Assembly (NCBI RefSeq): GCF_016097555.1
Contig: NW_024532999.1
Span: 1 to 64,000, forward strand
DNA from: Gigantopelta aegis
Taxonomy: Eukaryota; Mollusca; Gastropoda; Neomphalida; Peltospiridae
Direction of reading: 5' to 3'
DNA length: 64,000 nt
How positions within the stretch are numbered: position 1 is the first letter of the stretch; the number at the start of each line of letters is the position of its first letter. A program made the position numbers and the translations under genes. The notes under the pieces are model-generated. The model searched no databases and was not told the DNA's origin. It saw nothing but the letters and a program-made list of their open reading frames with translations. Below, piece after piece: positions 32,233 through 45,588 of this stretch.

Positions 32233-35029
32233 CAAATTAATTTAATTATATGATTTGTTTCCTCATAGTAACTATTCAGACTAAAATAAGGGAAAACAGC
32301 TTTCCTGTTTAACTAGTTTCTTTGTCTCTGTTCAGTTAATATTTTCTTAACTGCGTGTTTCTTCTGTAGAACTAAATGAACTCTGCAATCACTTCTTATT
32401 AAACTATTTACATAACCGGCAATTATTCAGCAACTAGTTAACAACACACACATTTTACCATATTCCAGATGTCTAAGAACTAAACCCCCCCCCCCCCCCC
32501 CCCCCATTGTCTGCAGTCCATCTCAGATTATCACAAACGGACCGGTCATCGTGATGCGTAAACAGTCAATTCTAGCTACCTCAGCCAGAGTTGTTACTTC
32601 TTTGCAAGCCAAAACACCCAGCCAGAGATAGTTTACATAAAACACCTTCGCTGGATGTAAACACTTAGAGCTAGCATGTGTCATTAGCGTGTCATGCGGT
32701 ATGGCACCTAGGATTCAATCTTCTCAGACAGTTTACAGCCCACCACAATCCAGTGTTGTAAGCTAACGTGTTATGTCTGTCAGTTATGGGTGATATACTA
32801 CAAAATTCTAGAGAGACAGAATAAGGTAGTGCTAAAAACATGGTTTTTGCCTTTTGTGGATATGGACATAAAAGATAATTGGTTTGGGTTCTGTTCTATA
32901 AAAGCATAAATAAATTATTGGTTTGAATGAGACATTGTGAAATGATAGTACACCTTCCCATGATGCTGACAAGGTGATTAACTAATTTGTGTATAATTTA
33001 CCATATAATGGGTTCTGCATGGCACTAACCCCTCGATTTGCATGTACATGTTGAGAATATTAAAGCTGGGATGATCAACTTTAATAAAACATCAGTCAGA
33101 CTGATTTGTTCAGTACATGAACCATTACAACATGTATGTATCTGGAGATAACTGGTGAATAAATGAAAACATCCATTTTAATTGTGCATTTTGTAAAACA
33201 TATGATGACACTAGGTGGGTTTTTTGGTGTTCTCTGTAGTATCTTTATTTTTCTGAACAAACAATAGGTATTCTGACTTTAGAAAAGTTTAATGTAAATG
33301 ATATTAACATGCAATGATTGGGCTTATAAAAATTAATATGTGTATTAAGCAAACATAAAAGCTAACAAATATTTTTCATGTTACTGTTTAAAATGTCAGT
33401 CATTACAATTGCCCCCATTTCCCTTGGGCTTTTAATTAGCACTGTGTGAAGTAAATTAATTACTCCCAGTCTGCCAGAAGTAGAGATACACATCCTTTTG
33501 ATAAGACAGGTACAAACTGATCAGGTGACAACTCCCATTCTCCTATAGACATTTTATTGCCCCAATTAGTGGAGCTATGTAATCCCTCTGTAAGGTGATA
33601 TCTAAAGACTTCCAGTGTTGATGAACATTACATAAATTATTTTTGTTCATTTAATCAAAATAAATATATATGATGCTTTTCAAGTTGGTTTTATTACACA
33701 AACTGTTTTAATGTACAATGGCACAAATGTTCCTCCATTATGGTATTACCGGAAATGGAGGGACAGGTCACAATGATCAAAATTATATAATTAAAAATTA
33801 TAACTTATTAATACTTCCAAGCTATTCATGGATCATATGGATTTAAAAAGTTTAAAATTTGCCTTGACTTAAAAATATTAAGAAAAATCATGTGTGTTGG
33901 TAACAGAGGGAAACCACAAGTATATTTTAATTAATTACTTTTAATATTTAAATGTAAACAACACCAAACCTTTGTGTGACAAAATAACTATAATCAGCAC
34001 TAGTTTGAACTTTTAGTATAGTTGTATTCACTAAATGAAGTGTCTATGCACATGCATTAACATAAATAAAGAGAATTTATCAGACAAAGGAATGCTGCCA
34101 TTTTGTCTATTTGAAAATCCAACAATGATTGTAATGCATGGTTTTTAAATGAAAAACATGAACTGTTAAAATAAAAAAATAGGTGCTACATGTAGTCAGA
34201 TACTTACCAAATTAGTTTCCTGTATGATAGACTTGTTCCACGGACATGAGGTATAGTCTTAACTAAACACATGTGCACAAAGAAAATGTCCAGGTGCCAC
34301 CATTTTGATTTTCTTCTTTGGTTTCCTCCTCCTGGCTGGAGACCCACACAGTGGTGTCTGAATTAAGTCCTTTTGAAGTTGCACCATACTGCCTAAGATG
34401 GCAAGGCTATTAATCTCAGGATTTTGCACCTCTCATAATAATGCCTTGTTCTATCTGAATTCCTGATGTCATTGTTGTTGTCTTTGTTTTTCTTGTGTGT
34501 GTGTGGGGGGGGGGGGGGGGGGTGGGTGGGGGGGGGGGGGGGGGGGGGGGTTCTTGATTGTGGTTTTTTTTGGTTAATTAACTTTTTTATATGTAAATAC
34601 AAATTACCATTAATAGATAAAATAAATCCATACTGTAATAAACATTGAAATGGAGCTCACCTCCACACACACACACACACACACACACACCTGCTCTGCC
34701 GCTACAATTTTACAGACATTTATTGTGACAGGTGGTGAGTCTGGAGGGTCTATTTAAGTGAGGAGGTAGCATGGGATAATTATAATCATACAGCATCATG
34801 TGTATTAATATTAATATTAATAATTTTTTTAATTATTATTGGAAATACTATCAAATTCTGTTACATGTATGGTTGGTTGTTTAGCCAATGTTCCCAATGA
34901 ATTTGATAAATCCTGTGAGAAGTTATGTATTTTTTAACAAATAACCATGAAAATGTTTTGGACTTAGTTTTTTCCCCGTTCATTTGGAACACATCATTTC
35001 CTTTGCAAAAGGACTATCTCCAAACTAAT
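32233..35029. other. Long gene-poor stretch with homopolymer tracts
   Basis: Holds a 21-base C run (32485-32505), a 46-base G-rich run (34505-34550, two T interruptions) and a CA repeat (34663-34690). A 42-codon minus-strand frame at 34259-34387 (with SPARRRKPKKKIKMVAPG) has a donor-like site near it but no partner exon. No other gene or repeat was recognised. Confidence 0.4.
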
Positions 35030-35250
35030 TGTTCACTTATATTTCACTTATAGAAACAAACAAAAAATGTCTTAATTCCAGTTCACTTATACCACTGATA
35101 AACCACTTATAGGTGAAATATATGTGGAGTATCAGTGATGTATCAATTAACCATTCTTTTCACTTATACTTATACACACTGATACTTCACTTATACCAAT
35201 ATATGGGTAACTTATAAGTAAAGTATATTCCACTTATAAGTTATTTCCGT
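35030..35250 (-). repeat. Inverted array of TATAAGTGAA motifs
   Basis: Reads TTCACTTATATTTCACTTATA, split here as repeated TTCACTTATA, CACTGATAC and AACTTATAAG units, the inverse of the array at 23933-24105. It is followed within 10 bases by LINE 3' sequence. Confidence 0.7.
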
Positions 35251-35258
35251 AAGGGTTA

Positions 35259-35615
35259 TGTTTTCACTGTTTAAATGTTACGGAAGATGAGTTTCATTTT
35301 ATCTTAAAATGCCCCTTATATATGGATTTGAGAAAAAAATACATTAAACCTTATTACTGGGAAAAGCCATCATTGTTTAAGCTACTGCAATTATATAATG
35401 TACAAAATTCTAAAACTTTATGTAATTTTGGAAAATATTTATATAAAGCAGTTAAATTAAGAAAAGAAGTTTTTTAAGGCATTTTCCGTATGTGTGTAGT
35501 TTATTTGTTTCATGTGACATGTATGTTTTCTTGTTTATTGAATTGTGTTCTCCTGTGGTTATGTATTTTTGTTTATATATGAACAGATGAGCTGTAAAGC
35601 TTAATGTGAATAAAG
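35259..35615 (+). pseudogene. LINE ORF2 C-terminus and 3' UTR
   Basis: An open frame to TAA near 35478 encodes CFHCLNVTEDEFHFILKC, PLYMDLRKKYIKPYYW, PSLFKLLQLYN and CNFGKYLYKAVKLRKEVF. This is the conserved end of ORF2 in jockey/L1-like LINEs (Cys/His knuckle, then a KYIK..YY and GKYLY..AVKLR tail). A 130-bp 3' UTR contains AATAAA near 35608. It has no upstream ORF2 attached. It may be the separated end of the LINE at 19948-23932 or an independent 5'-truncated copy. Confidence 0.8.
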
Positions 35616-36634
35616 AACTTGTAAGATTCACAAGTCGGCCCAGTATTCTGTCAACACATCACAATACAACTGCTTGTACATAGTCACTTGTGGTTACGTG
35701 GTTAATTGGTTGTTTATTTAAGTTAATTATAATATGTTGGTATATGTGACTGTGTCTGGCGTAAGTACTATAGTACACCATTATGTATGAACATGAATAC
35801 AATTAACCATCAGTTTTTGCAATTTAGTGTCTTTTGTTTTATTTTTAACAGTTTCTGTATTTTGTGACTTATCCCCACTCTTATTTTTCTCATTTGTCTA
35901 TATATTTTCGTGTTTCATTTCCAAACAGTGCTTGCCAAATATTGTCGAAAGATAAGTTCATTTTTGAATTCTGTCAATAATATTTGAATATTTGAGTTTT
36001 TTAATATGGTAAATATGACGCATATTACTATAATTATTCAAGAAAATCAGAAAGTCGAAGACGTTTTTCACCCTTGAAGTTTGTCGCGGCTGCGAAGCAG
36101 GTAATATTTTTTATTATTTATTATAATATTTACTTTCATAATATCTCTCAAGCTATACTTGTCCAGCATTCGATGAGAGAACACGTTTCCCGGTACTTTT
36201 TTTTGGACCTTTTAAAAAGGTTTTTCTACTGGGGTTTTCGTGTCGGGCTGCAAGTTATTAACCTTGTAAATAATTTAAATGAATTCAATTAAGTACTCTT
36301 ATGCTGCATGTGTATATATATGTATATAGATACCCCGCCTGTTCTGTGCTCAGATGGCTGATTGATTTTTGGTCCTTTTTTTGTTTTGTTTCTGTGAGTT
36401 TTATTGTTGTTGGTTTTTGGGAGGTAGGGGGTGATTTTGTTTTGGTTTGGTTTACCACAAATTAGTTCGACCCCACTGATGAAATAGTGCAAATGTGGCA
36501 ATGTACCTACATAAAAATAACATTGGTCCCAGGTTTGTCACTTTATTACTATCTGTAGGTGGGAGTGAAACTGTACTACACTATTTGCTGATAAAGTGGG
36601 GCTTTTATGTGGTGGTTTTTTTGGTGATGATTTG
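35616..36634. other. No gene seen
   Basis: AT-rich; a 72-codon frame at 36074-36292 has no family features. Nothing recognised. Confidence 0.4.
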
Positions 36635-36863
<229 letters not shown>

Positions 36864-36867
<4 letters not shown>

Positions 36868-37419
36868 ATGCTGTTAAATGCAGTACCAGGTATAGTAACT
36901 TTATTTACAATGATGAATATATTTATCATGTTTTGTAAACTAGACAAGCCATAAAGTAGGGCTATGCTTAAAAAGGAAGTAGAAAAATTCTGCCACTTAT
37001 GTGGATTCATTTATACTTTTATTATTGAATACATAACATTCCAATAAATAATTAAAACATTTTGTATTGTTATGTATCTTGGGTTGTTGTTATTTTTTAA
37101 ATATGTCAAATATTGTGCTGTTTAAATAATTTTTTATATTTTTGAATTCCAGAAAAATATTTCCATTAGGTTGGTCGCCCTGTTATGTGTGTCTCGGGCG
37201 TTACGGTGCATCTAGTAAACAGTGTACCTGTCACCGTAGAGCTCAGTGTTTGATAAAAGACGAGAGTTCAGTAGACACGATAGGCTTTCAGATTGGTATC
37301 ATAACATAGTACATACAGACAGTGTGTAAAATAATAGTCATGTCACATGACACAGTGCCACTAATGCCACGATCTGTTTACGTATCGCCATGGGCAACTG
37401 CTATCAACAGTGTGTTAAA
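36864..37419. other. No gene seen
   Basis: AT-rich, with a GC-richer patch at 37165-37290 that has no recognised coding or repeat identity. Confidence 0.4.
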
Positions 37420-37490
37420 GTTTATTTTATTTAATGAAGTCACTAGAGCACATTGATTTTGTATCTTATCATCGGCTATTGGACAGTTTG
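37420..37490 (-). repeat. SINE fragment, second subfamily
   Basis: TTTATTTAATGAAGTCAC, AGAGCACATTGATTTTG and CATCGGCTATTGGAC match the tail half of the 10797 subfamily. The rest is absent. Confidence 0.65.
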
Positions 37491-37763
37491 TTAAAGTTAC
37501 CCGATATACCGCCCAGAGTCACTGTCAAAGACTACACCAGCCTAAAAACAACTTTCTCATTTTAAAACTGTATTCTGTCTCTTTGCGTCAACTGTTTTGT
37601 CAACGGTAATATCAGTAAGTAACTATTATTTGTGAATTTAGTGTTTCTTTACTTAAGCATTAAGCTTACTTCAGTTTTCATCTTAATGTTATTTGTACTA
37701 ATGAAAAAAATGTTGCGAATTTCCTCTGAAAGATTATGAAGTTAATGTTGTTAATGTTAAATT

Positions 37764-37895
37764 TTAATTTATTTAACGACACCACTAGAGTACATTCATA
37801 GATTAACAATCAGCTATTGGATGTAAAACACTTGGTAATTTTAACATATAGTCTTAGAGAGTAAACCTGCTACATTTTCCATTAGTAGTAAGGGA
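37764..37895 (-). repeat. SINE fragment, second subfamily, cut by the 2-kb repeat
   Basis: TTTATTTAACGACACCACTA, CAGCTATTGGATGTAAAAC and CATTAGTAGTAAGGGA match the subfamily. The match ends at AAGGGA, where the consensus would continue TCTTTTATATG, because the 2-kb repeat starts there. Confidence 0.75.
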
Positions 37896-39344
37896 CTTTG
37901 AGGTAGGGGATGTAGTACTGATATTTATGGGTCATAGTTTGGTTGATATATTGCATATAGTGTTTTTAAACAAACGTTAACATGGTCGCCTATGGGATTT
38001 CAATTGGTATAGTCCAACCTATAGCACATATTCAGTGCATAATAAAAAAGATTATGATTTTTGTCATTTAATTAAATTAAACTATACTATTTGATTAATT
38101 AGCCATCACTCGGCCATGTAAGTTCACAATGACCTTGACCTTGACAATAATTACTGTACATGGCTTTGAATGGAGTTTGAATAAAAATTAGCACTGAGGA
38201 AAAGTTGGTTTTGGCCTACAATTCATACTATAAAGATTTGAATATTTTTATTTACACGGTGTTTGACTTAAAAATAAGACAAAGTCTTCATTACTGGCCT
38301 TCACGTTATTTGACGGATCGCAGACTAGCGGTTCAGAAATCGTTTTCCAGATATCACAAATATTAAAAGCTCCAACTACAGTAGGCTACAAATAAAATAT
38401 AGTCAGGAATATGGGTGGCTCCCAATGGTTTTGATGGTTCATTATGAAAATCAGCATGGCCGATGGATTTGAAATTCCCACACCTGGTAACTTGAAGGTG
38501 GCCACACCCTGCATACAGGATTTCCTCCCAACACTAATGTCCAGGACATTAAGTTATTACTTCATACAGGTACAGTCATGTTTGTGTTTCTTTCCTCAGA
38601 CAGTGTATTTTTTTAATACTGATATTTCTTTGATGTACCTGTTCAGGTCTCCTAATCTAGGGGTCAGTCAAGTGCATGTGTTTTAATGGAATACTTTAAA
38701 GGAGTAGAGGTACTCTGACTATCTTTGTTGTCTCTACATATATACCTGAGTACACACACCCAACTGACAGTAAATATCTTCAGGAGTTTTATTTTAAAAC
38801 ATTTTGTTGTTTAATATGACATATTGCATTTGTACAAAACTGTATACAATATATATGCCTTATGAGGTGTACATTATATTAGGTTGCACTGTAGAAACAA
38901 CAGTTTCAGTGAGGCTGTCACTTTATGTCAGAATACACCAGATCCTGGTTGTCATAAAAACACATAGCTGGACACTTTTTGAAAAATGTATGTTATCAGT
39001 ATAGGTAGTACTGAACCAAATAACTTCCGGCTGGGTCAAAGTTCGAGGTGCACCCAACTTTTGATAGAGAAGTGAACACCACAAGTCCTGTGATTGGTTA
39101 TAAATGTGAGTGTGTTGGTTGTAAAAAAAATTAGTTTCATCTGAGCTAAAAAAAAAAAGTATGCAATTTTATTTCATCTAGTACCACTGTGTCAAGTAGC
39201 CTTGTGCTTGGAACATGTATGGGGTACCTGTAAAAAAAAGTACTCAAATTTTGTGCGGAACTAGGGTAGTCATAGACGCTACCCGTTATCTCAGAAATGA
39301 GCAGCTTGACAACCACTTTTTTGTGATTCACTTTAAGGGTGAGG
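37896..39344 (-). repeat. 2-kb repeat, copy B1 (about 0.6 kb missing)
   Basis: Inverse of 17803-19947: the 113-bp end segment (with one extra 14-bp flank, complement CCCCTACCTCAAAG) is followed by the same interior order. Sequence corresponding to about 18905-19600 is absent at 38275-38340. It is joined head-to-tail to copy B2. Confidence 0.8.
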
Positions 39345-41058
39345 GGTGGTAGTATCTATATCCGTGGCGTCTATGTCGATTGATACGTTGCAGGTAGGAG
39401 TTTTAGCCACATATGTTACTATTGTCGTCTATGGGATTTGATTTGGTAGTATACACCCTATATATAGCACATATTCAGTGCATAATAAAAAATATTATGA
39501 TTTTGTGATTTTATTTAATTAAACTATACTGGTTGATTAATTAGCTGTCACTGGACCACACAAGTTCACAATGACCTTGACCTTGACATTAATCACTGTA
39601 CATGGCTCTGAATGGAGTTTGAATCAAAGTTAGCACTGAGGAAAAGTTGGTTTTGGCCTATAATTCATACTGTAAATATTTCAATAATTTCTTTTTACAT
39701 GGTATTTGACTTGCCATACACAACTGCTCTTAAATATGGTGTTATATATAGGCAACCTGAATTAAGAGTTTAATACCAATTTATTTTTATATTAAAAATA
39801 ACATGTGTCAATAGTGGGTTAATGTCTTTAGTTTCCATTAACATAGTTAATTGTTCATGTATGAAATTCTGAAAACTCAAATTTGTAAAGAACTTGATTT
39901 TTATTGTCATTTTGACATATTTATAGGGTGCTAAGTTATATTTTAGACAAATTTGTAGTTTTATGCAAAATTTAAAATAAATTTAAAGAAAAACTTCACC
40001 AAAGATATAATTAAATTTGTTGTCACTATTGTGCCTTCTGTTCTTAGTTATACATAACAATAAGCTTGTTAAACATACCTTTAGATCTCCAGATCAGATA
40101 TTTTTTTTAATAATCACTTAGTTTGCTCTCATGAAGACCATTTTAGGTTTATACTGGATTCAGAACCAATTTTTTTTACATTTGATTATCTGCCTTGGAG
40201 TAAGTTGATAATTTATTTTATTGTTAAAGCTGTATTACCCAATGTTACTAGCTAAATAAAATGCTGGATTACTGATTGTAGGAATACATCCAATATACAT
40301 ATTGTATTGATCTGGATTAGAAAATAATGCAATAAAATAGATGTTCGGGTAATTATGTCATTTAAAAATAGTTTTTTGCAGTAATTAATCAAAAATAAAT
40401 GTGTGAAAGCTGGATGATAATTCCAGATATCACAAATATTAAAAGCTCCAACTACAGTAGGCTACAAATAAAATATAGTCAGGAATATGGGTGGCTCCCA
40501 ATGGTTTTGATGGTTCATTATGAAAATCAGCATGGCCGATGGATTTGAAATTCCCACACCTGGTAACTTGAAGGTGGCCACACCCTGCATACAGGATTTC
40601 CTCCCAACACTAATGTCCAGGACATTAAGTTATTACTTCATACAGGTACAGTCATGTTTGTGTTTCTTTCCTCAGACAGTGTATTTTTTTAATACTGATA
40701 TTTCTTTGATGTACCTGTTCAGGTCTCCTAATCTAGGGATCAGTCAAGTGCATGTGTTTTAATGGAATACTTTAAAGGAGTAGAGGTACTCTGACTATCT
40801 TTGTTGTCTCTACATATATACCTGAGTACACACACCCAACTGACAGTAAATATCTTCAGGAGTTTTATTTTAAAACATTTTGTTGTTTAATATGACATAT
40901 TGCATTTGTACAAAACTGTATACAATATATATGCCTTATGAGGTGTACATTATATTAGGTTGCACTGTAGAAACAACAGTTTCAGTGAGGCTGTCACTTT
41001 ATGTCAGAATACACCAGATCCTGGTTGTCATAAAAACACATAGCTGGACACTTTTTGG
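39345..41058 (-). repeat. 2-kb repeat, copy B2, cut by DIRS fossil
   Basis: Begins with a clearly diverged version of the end segment (GTCTATGGGATTTGATTTGG), then contains the middle part that B1 lacks. From 40425 to 41058 it is almost identical to B1 at 38350-38983, which suggests recent exchange between copies. It ends at CTGGACACTTTTTG, where DIRS sequence starts. Confidence 0.8.
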
Positions 41059-44000
41059 ACAACGATGGTTGTCGAGTTTCTCGACAAGAAAGCCATCCAG
41101 GAGGTAGATTTGGGCACTGCAGAATATTATTCCCATCTGTTCTTCGCCCAGAAGAGGAATGGCGAGTGGTGATCAATTCTAAACCTGAAGCCGCTGAATT
41201 CTTACGTTGTTATTCCATCTATGAAGATGGAGACGGTTCAGTCTGTTCGCGCTTTGCTTCAGGTGGGGGAATGGGCGGCGTCCATCAGTTTGAAGGACGC
41301 TTACCTGCATGTTCCAATCCATCGGGATTTTTGGAAGTACTTGCGGTTCCTCTACGACGGCAGAGCTTAGGAGTTTCAAGTTCTGCCGTTCGGATTGGCC
41401 ACAAGCCCTCACGTCTTTACTCGGGTAGTAAAGGCAGTGGTGGAGCGTGTACATCTGTTATGTATACGGTTGCACAATTACCTGGACGATTGGTTAATTC
41501 CGGCGGCGTCACAGATGGCATGTCTCGTGGGCGTGGAGTTCGTGATCGACATGATTCTCCGATTGGGGTTTATTCTCAATTGGGTCAAGTCGGAATTAGT
41601 GCCAACGTAGGTTTTCACTTATCTCGGGGTGGTTTTCAACCTTGTGGAGTCGTCCGTTCTTCCGACGGATTTGCGACTTCACAATTTCATGATGTTGGCG
41701 CAATGTGTTGATAGGCCATCTCGAATCGCTGGCGGCGCTGAATGTGCGGTTCAGACGGTTCAAGAGACCGCTTCAATGGCATTTGTTCCGAGTGTGGGAT
41801 GGTCTCAGCTGGGATTTGGTAATACCATTAGGGCCTTGGTTCATTCTTCCGATCCAAGAGTGTCTAGTGGACAAGTGTATGTCCCAGGCCGTTCCTTTAC
41901 ACCCACTTTCTCCAGAGTTGGTCCTGTTTACCGATGCTTCCTTCGAGGGGTTCGGTGCACACCTTTTAGATCAACATCTGTCAGGGGTGTGGACTCCTTC
42001 AGAGAGGAGTCATCACATCAACCTGTTGGAGATGGAAGCAGTGCATCGTGCTTGTCTCCATTTCAGGACTGTTATTCGACATCGTCAAATTTTGTTCAGG
42101 TCAGACAACACGTCAGTTGTTGCGTACCTCAATCGGTGGGGAGGCACCAAATCCCTGTCATTGAGTCTTGCGGCTTTGGAGATTCTAGAATGGTGCGACA
42201 TTTGGGGAGTGGTGTTATCGGCCAAACACATTCCTTCGTCCGTGAACGTCTTGGCGGACGCTTTGAGTCGTCGTTCCCCGGTTCAGACGGAGTGGACGTT
42301 GAACCGGACGGTGGCTTATCGAGTTATTCAGTTGTGGGGGAGTCCTCAACTCGATATGTTTGCCATTCGCCTGAACAGTCGGTTGCCAGTGTTTGTATCG
42401 CCGGTACTAGACCCACTGGCACTGGAGTACGATGCGTTGAGCATGGACTGGACGGGACTGGATGTTTATGCCTTTCCCCCTCCGGTTCTGCTTGGCAAGG
42501 TTCTGGCAAAGATCAGACAGCAACCTTGTCGTGTCACGCTCATAGCCCCGAGTTGGGCAGCTCAAGCCTGGTTTCCTCCACTTCTGTCACTTTTAGTGCA
42601 GGAGCCGGTGCGGTTGCCGTTGATACCCGATTTGCTCAGTCAGAGACTGCGTCGGACAGAGTGGCATCCGAAGCCGGAGGTTTTCCGATTTCACGCATGG
42701 TGGTTGTCGGGGTTTCCCTCCGAAACCGAGGCTTTTCTAAACGGGTTGCTGAGCTCATCTCCTCTTCGAAGCGCCAGTCTACGGAGAGGGTCTATCAGTG
42801 TCACTGTCGCGCTTGGGTTCGTTGGGTGACTGAGAGGGATGTGGATCCCTTGTCGCCTACTGTTAATGACTTAGCGGAGTACTTTCTGGCTCTTGTCCAA
42901 GAAAGACAACTGAAGGTTCAAACAGTGAGAAGTCACCGGTCGTCCATTTTCACTACTTTGAGGCAGTGTGGACGTCAAGATTTCTCAACGAATCTCGTGT
43001 TGCATGACTTGCTTAAGTCGTTGCAAAACACAGTTGAGAAGCCTTCCATTTTGCCTAAATGGAATGTTTTTCTGGTTCTGCATGCACTCAAAGGCAAGCC
43101 CTACGAGCCTTTGAAATTCACCAGTCTTCGTCATTTGACGTGGAAAACTTTGTTTCTGGTCTCACTAGCGGCTTGCCGTCGTATTAGTGAGATTCATGCT
43201 TTTTTGCATGATTTGGTGGATTACAATACAGACGGGTCAGTTACATTACGTACTGATCCTGTTTTCGTGGCTAAGAACCAGGTGCCAGGGGAAGAGTTTC
43301 CTCCGGCCATCATTCAGTGTTTATTTCGTACGCTTTCTGCGGATAATTCTGATAGACTTCTTTGTCCGGTGCGGGCTTTGAAATTCTATTTGGAGCGTAC
43401 TAGAAATCTCCGGCAAAACACTAAGAGACTGTTTATCTCTTTCACACGCCAACCAGGAGACATTACGAAGAATGCTTTGTCGAGGATGGATTGCTGCAAC
43501 CATCAAACTGGCATATGAGAAGGCGGGTGATCATGTTCTGCGGAATTTCCCCGTTCAGGCGATTTCTGCTTCCCTTAATTTCCATGATTCTTTGGACATT
43601 TTCAAGGTCATGAGTGCGGGGTTTTGGAAAGGTCGACACACGTTTGACCGGTTTTATTTCCGTGATATGGCTGTTGGTCCGGACGGAACTCGGCAGATTC
43701 AATCAGTCATTGCAGGGCAGCAAGTCATTTCGGTGTGCAGGGCCACGAGTAGGGGGCGACCCTTATTTCGTCCGGTCGCTAGCGGCAGTCTTTCTGGGAG
43801 ATAGTTCTCCACCTCCTGTTTGGAGAGTGGGGGGTGGATGGTTGACTATCTGGGGCAGTCGAGTGTCTTTTACCATTACTTGGTGGGCGGGTTTCCTCAC
43901 CTTGTTAACTTGGTTTACTTTTAATTGGGGTTGTAGTTGGGGTTGACATTTTATACCTCGTATGATGTGGGTTGCTTTTTCACTGTATCATTACTTGAGA

Positions 44001-44428
44001 CGAACACTACTGGTTGAATGGGTAAGTCCTCCTTGTTTTCTTACCTCCTCCCTTTAATGTTAAATTCTCGTGCTTTAACGGTGTTATATTACGTCTGTTA
44101 TAGCATTGTTGTTGTGCTAGTACGGTAAGTTGAATAAGACTATTAGAAAATTTGTTTCTAATTTTCATTATTATTCATACTTACCTAATACTAGCACAGC
44201 AACCGTTACCTCCCACCCGCCCCGAGGGAGGTCTTTTTTGATTCAGTCATTCCGGACTTTGAATCGATAACGAGGATATACGGTCTACCCATGTGCGGAT
44301 GTAGGTTATACATCCGGCAAGGGGAGATAATTCTGCAGTGGAGGTTATAACTCAGGGTCGTATAGCATTGTTGTTGTGCTAGTACTAGATAAGTATGAAT
44401 AATAATGAAAATTAGAAACAAATTTTCT
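41059..44428 (+). mobile_element. DIRS-type (tyrosine recombinase) retrotransposon, fossil copy A
   Basis: Parts in order: reverse transcriptase region (about 41060-41700), RNase H region (about 41900-42400), tyrosine recombinase region (about 42760-43600), a noncoding tail and the terminal repeats. The right end holds inverted repeats typical of DIRS elements (TTAGAAAATTTGTTTC at 44141 and its inverse ending 44428) and a repeated GTTGTGCTAGTAC box. DIRS elements integrate by recombinase rather than integrase. The left part is missing and it is broken, with several interruptions. Two overlapping long frames in 41629-43518 are a normal sight in this family. Confidence 0.85.
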
Positions 44429-45189
44429 AAATATATATATGTATATGTATGCGTATGTTTGTATGTATGTATCCGAGATACAAGTATACCTTTATTGTTT
44501 AATACATTATAAATTTGGGCTATTACACAATACAGGTACAATATCTGAAGTGGGATAGGGGGCAAAATCTTGAGTAGTAGAGACAATCTTGGGAGGGGGA
44601 GAAGCCATATTTATATATAAAGTAGAAGAAAACCTATATTTTCGTACTGCAGGCCTGCTCCAGATATTTGCACACACACAAAAAATTTATAAAGTTTTCA
44701 AAAGAACTTCTACAATAATTTAACTGCATATACTTTTATTTTAAAAATTAAAATAAAATTAAATAAATAGATGTACATTGTAGCAGCCGAAGATGGCAAA
44801 ATAAATACAAGTATAGAGAATGTCCAATCAACTCTAAAATTAGATAAAATGAAAAATGAAGACCACACAAATTTGATGATAAAAAGAGTACTCTTTATTC
44901 AAGAACTGGATGCATCTGGGTTTGTTTTTGTTTTGTTTTTTCATGGAAGTAGATGGAATTGTGTATTTTATTTACAGTATAATGTGGAAATATTATCATT
45001 GCACATGCTTTAACCATTTTGGTTGCTATTAACGTTGGTTATTGTCGACAAGCAACAACATTAAACTCAACGTAGTCACATTCTGTGTGGGAAGCCATGG
45101 CATTGCATCAGGTTTGTCACGTTTTAGTGCCTCTACCCAGAAGCACCGTCTGGCCTCTTTTAGAAATTTGTAAAACGATATTTTTTTTA
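44429..45189. other. No gene seen
   Basis: Starts with a TA/TG-rich patch next to the DIRS end. An 80-codon frame at 44771-45013 is AT-driven and not called. Confidence 0.4.
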
Positions 45190-45200
45190 AACATCAAGTT

Positions 45201-45570
45201 TACCGGCCTTGGTGGCGTCGTGGTAGGCCATCGGTCTACAGGCTGGTAGGTACTGGGTTCGGATCCCAGTCGAGGCATGGGATTTTTAATCCAGATACCG
45301 ATTCCAAACCCTGAGTGAGTGCTCCGCAAGGCTCAATGGGTAGGTGTAAACCACTTGCACCGACCAGTTCAACAAAGGCCATGGTTTGTGCTATCCTGCC
45401 TGTGGGAAGCGCAAATAAAAGATCCCTTGCTGCTAATCGGAAGAGTAGCCCATGTAGTGGCGACAGCGGGTTTCCTCTCAAAATCTGTGTGGTCCTTAAC
45501 CATATGTCTGACGCCATATAACCGTAAATAAAATGTGTTGAGTGCGTCGTTAAATAAAACATTTCTTAAT
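45201..45570 (+). repeat. Full-length SINE, plus orientation, with target duplication
   Basis: Head GGCCTTGGTGGCGTCGTGG at 45205, B-box in GGGTTCGGATCCC, common body, tail ending GTTAAATAAAACATTTC. Same head type as 25910. Flanks share AACATCAAGTT (45190-45200 and 45578-45588), extended by T runs, which fits a target duplication. Confidence 0.9.
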
Positions 45571-45588
45571 TTTTTTTAACATCAAGTT

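Noticed and set aside
34259-34387. Minus-strand exon with PARRRKPKKKIKM
   Set aside because: Only 42 codons, basic low-complexity sequence, no partner exon or family recognised.
38444-38686. 80-codon frame shared by both B copies of the 2-kb repeat
   Set aside because: Its conservation between B1 and B2 follows from near-identity of the DNA; copy A does not keep the frame.
44771-45013. 80-codon plus-strand gene
   Set aside because: AT-driven frame in Lys/Ile/Asn-rich sequence without family features.
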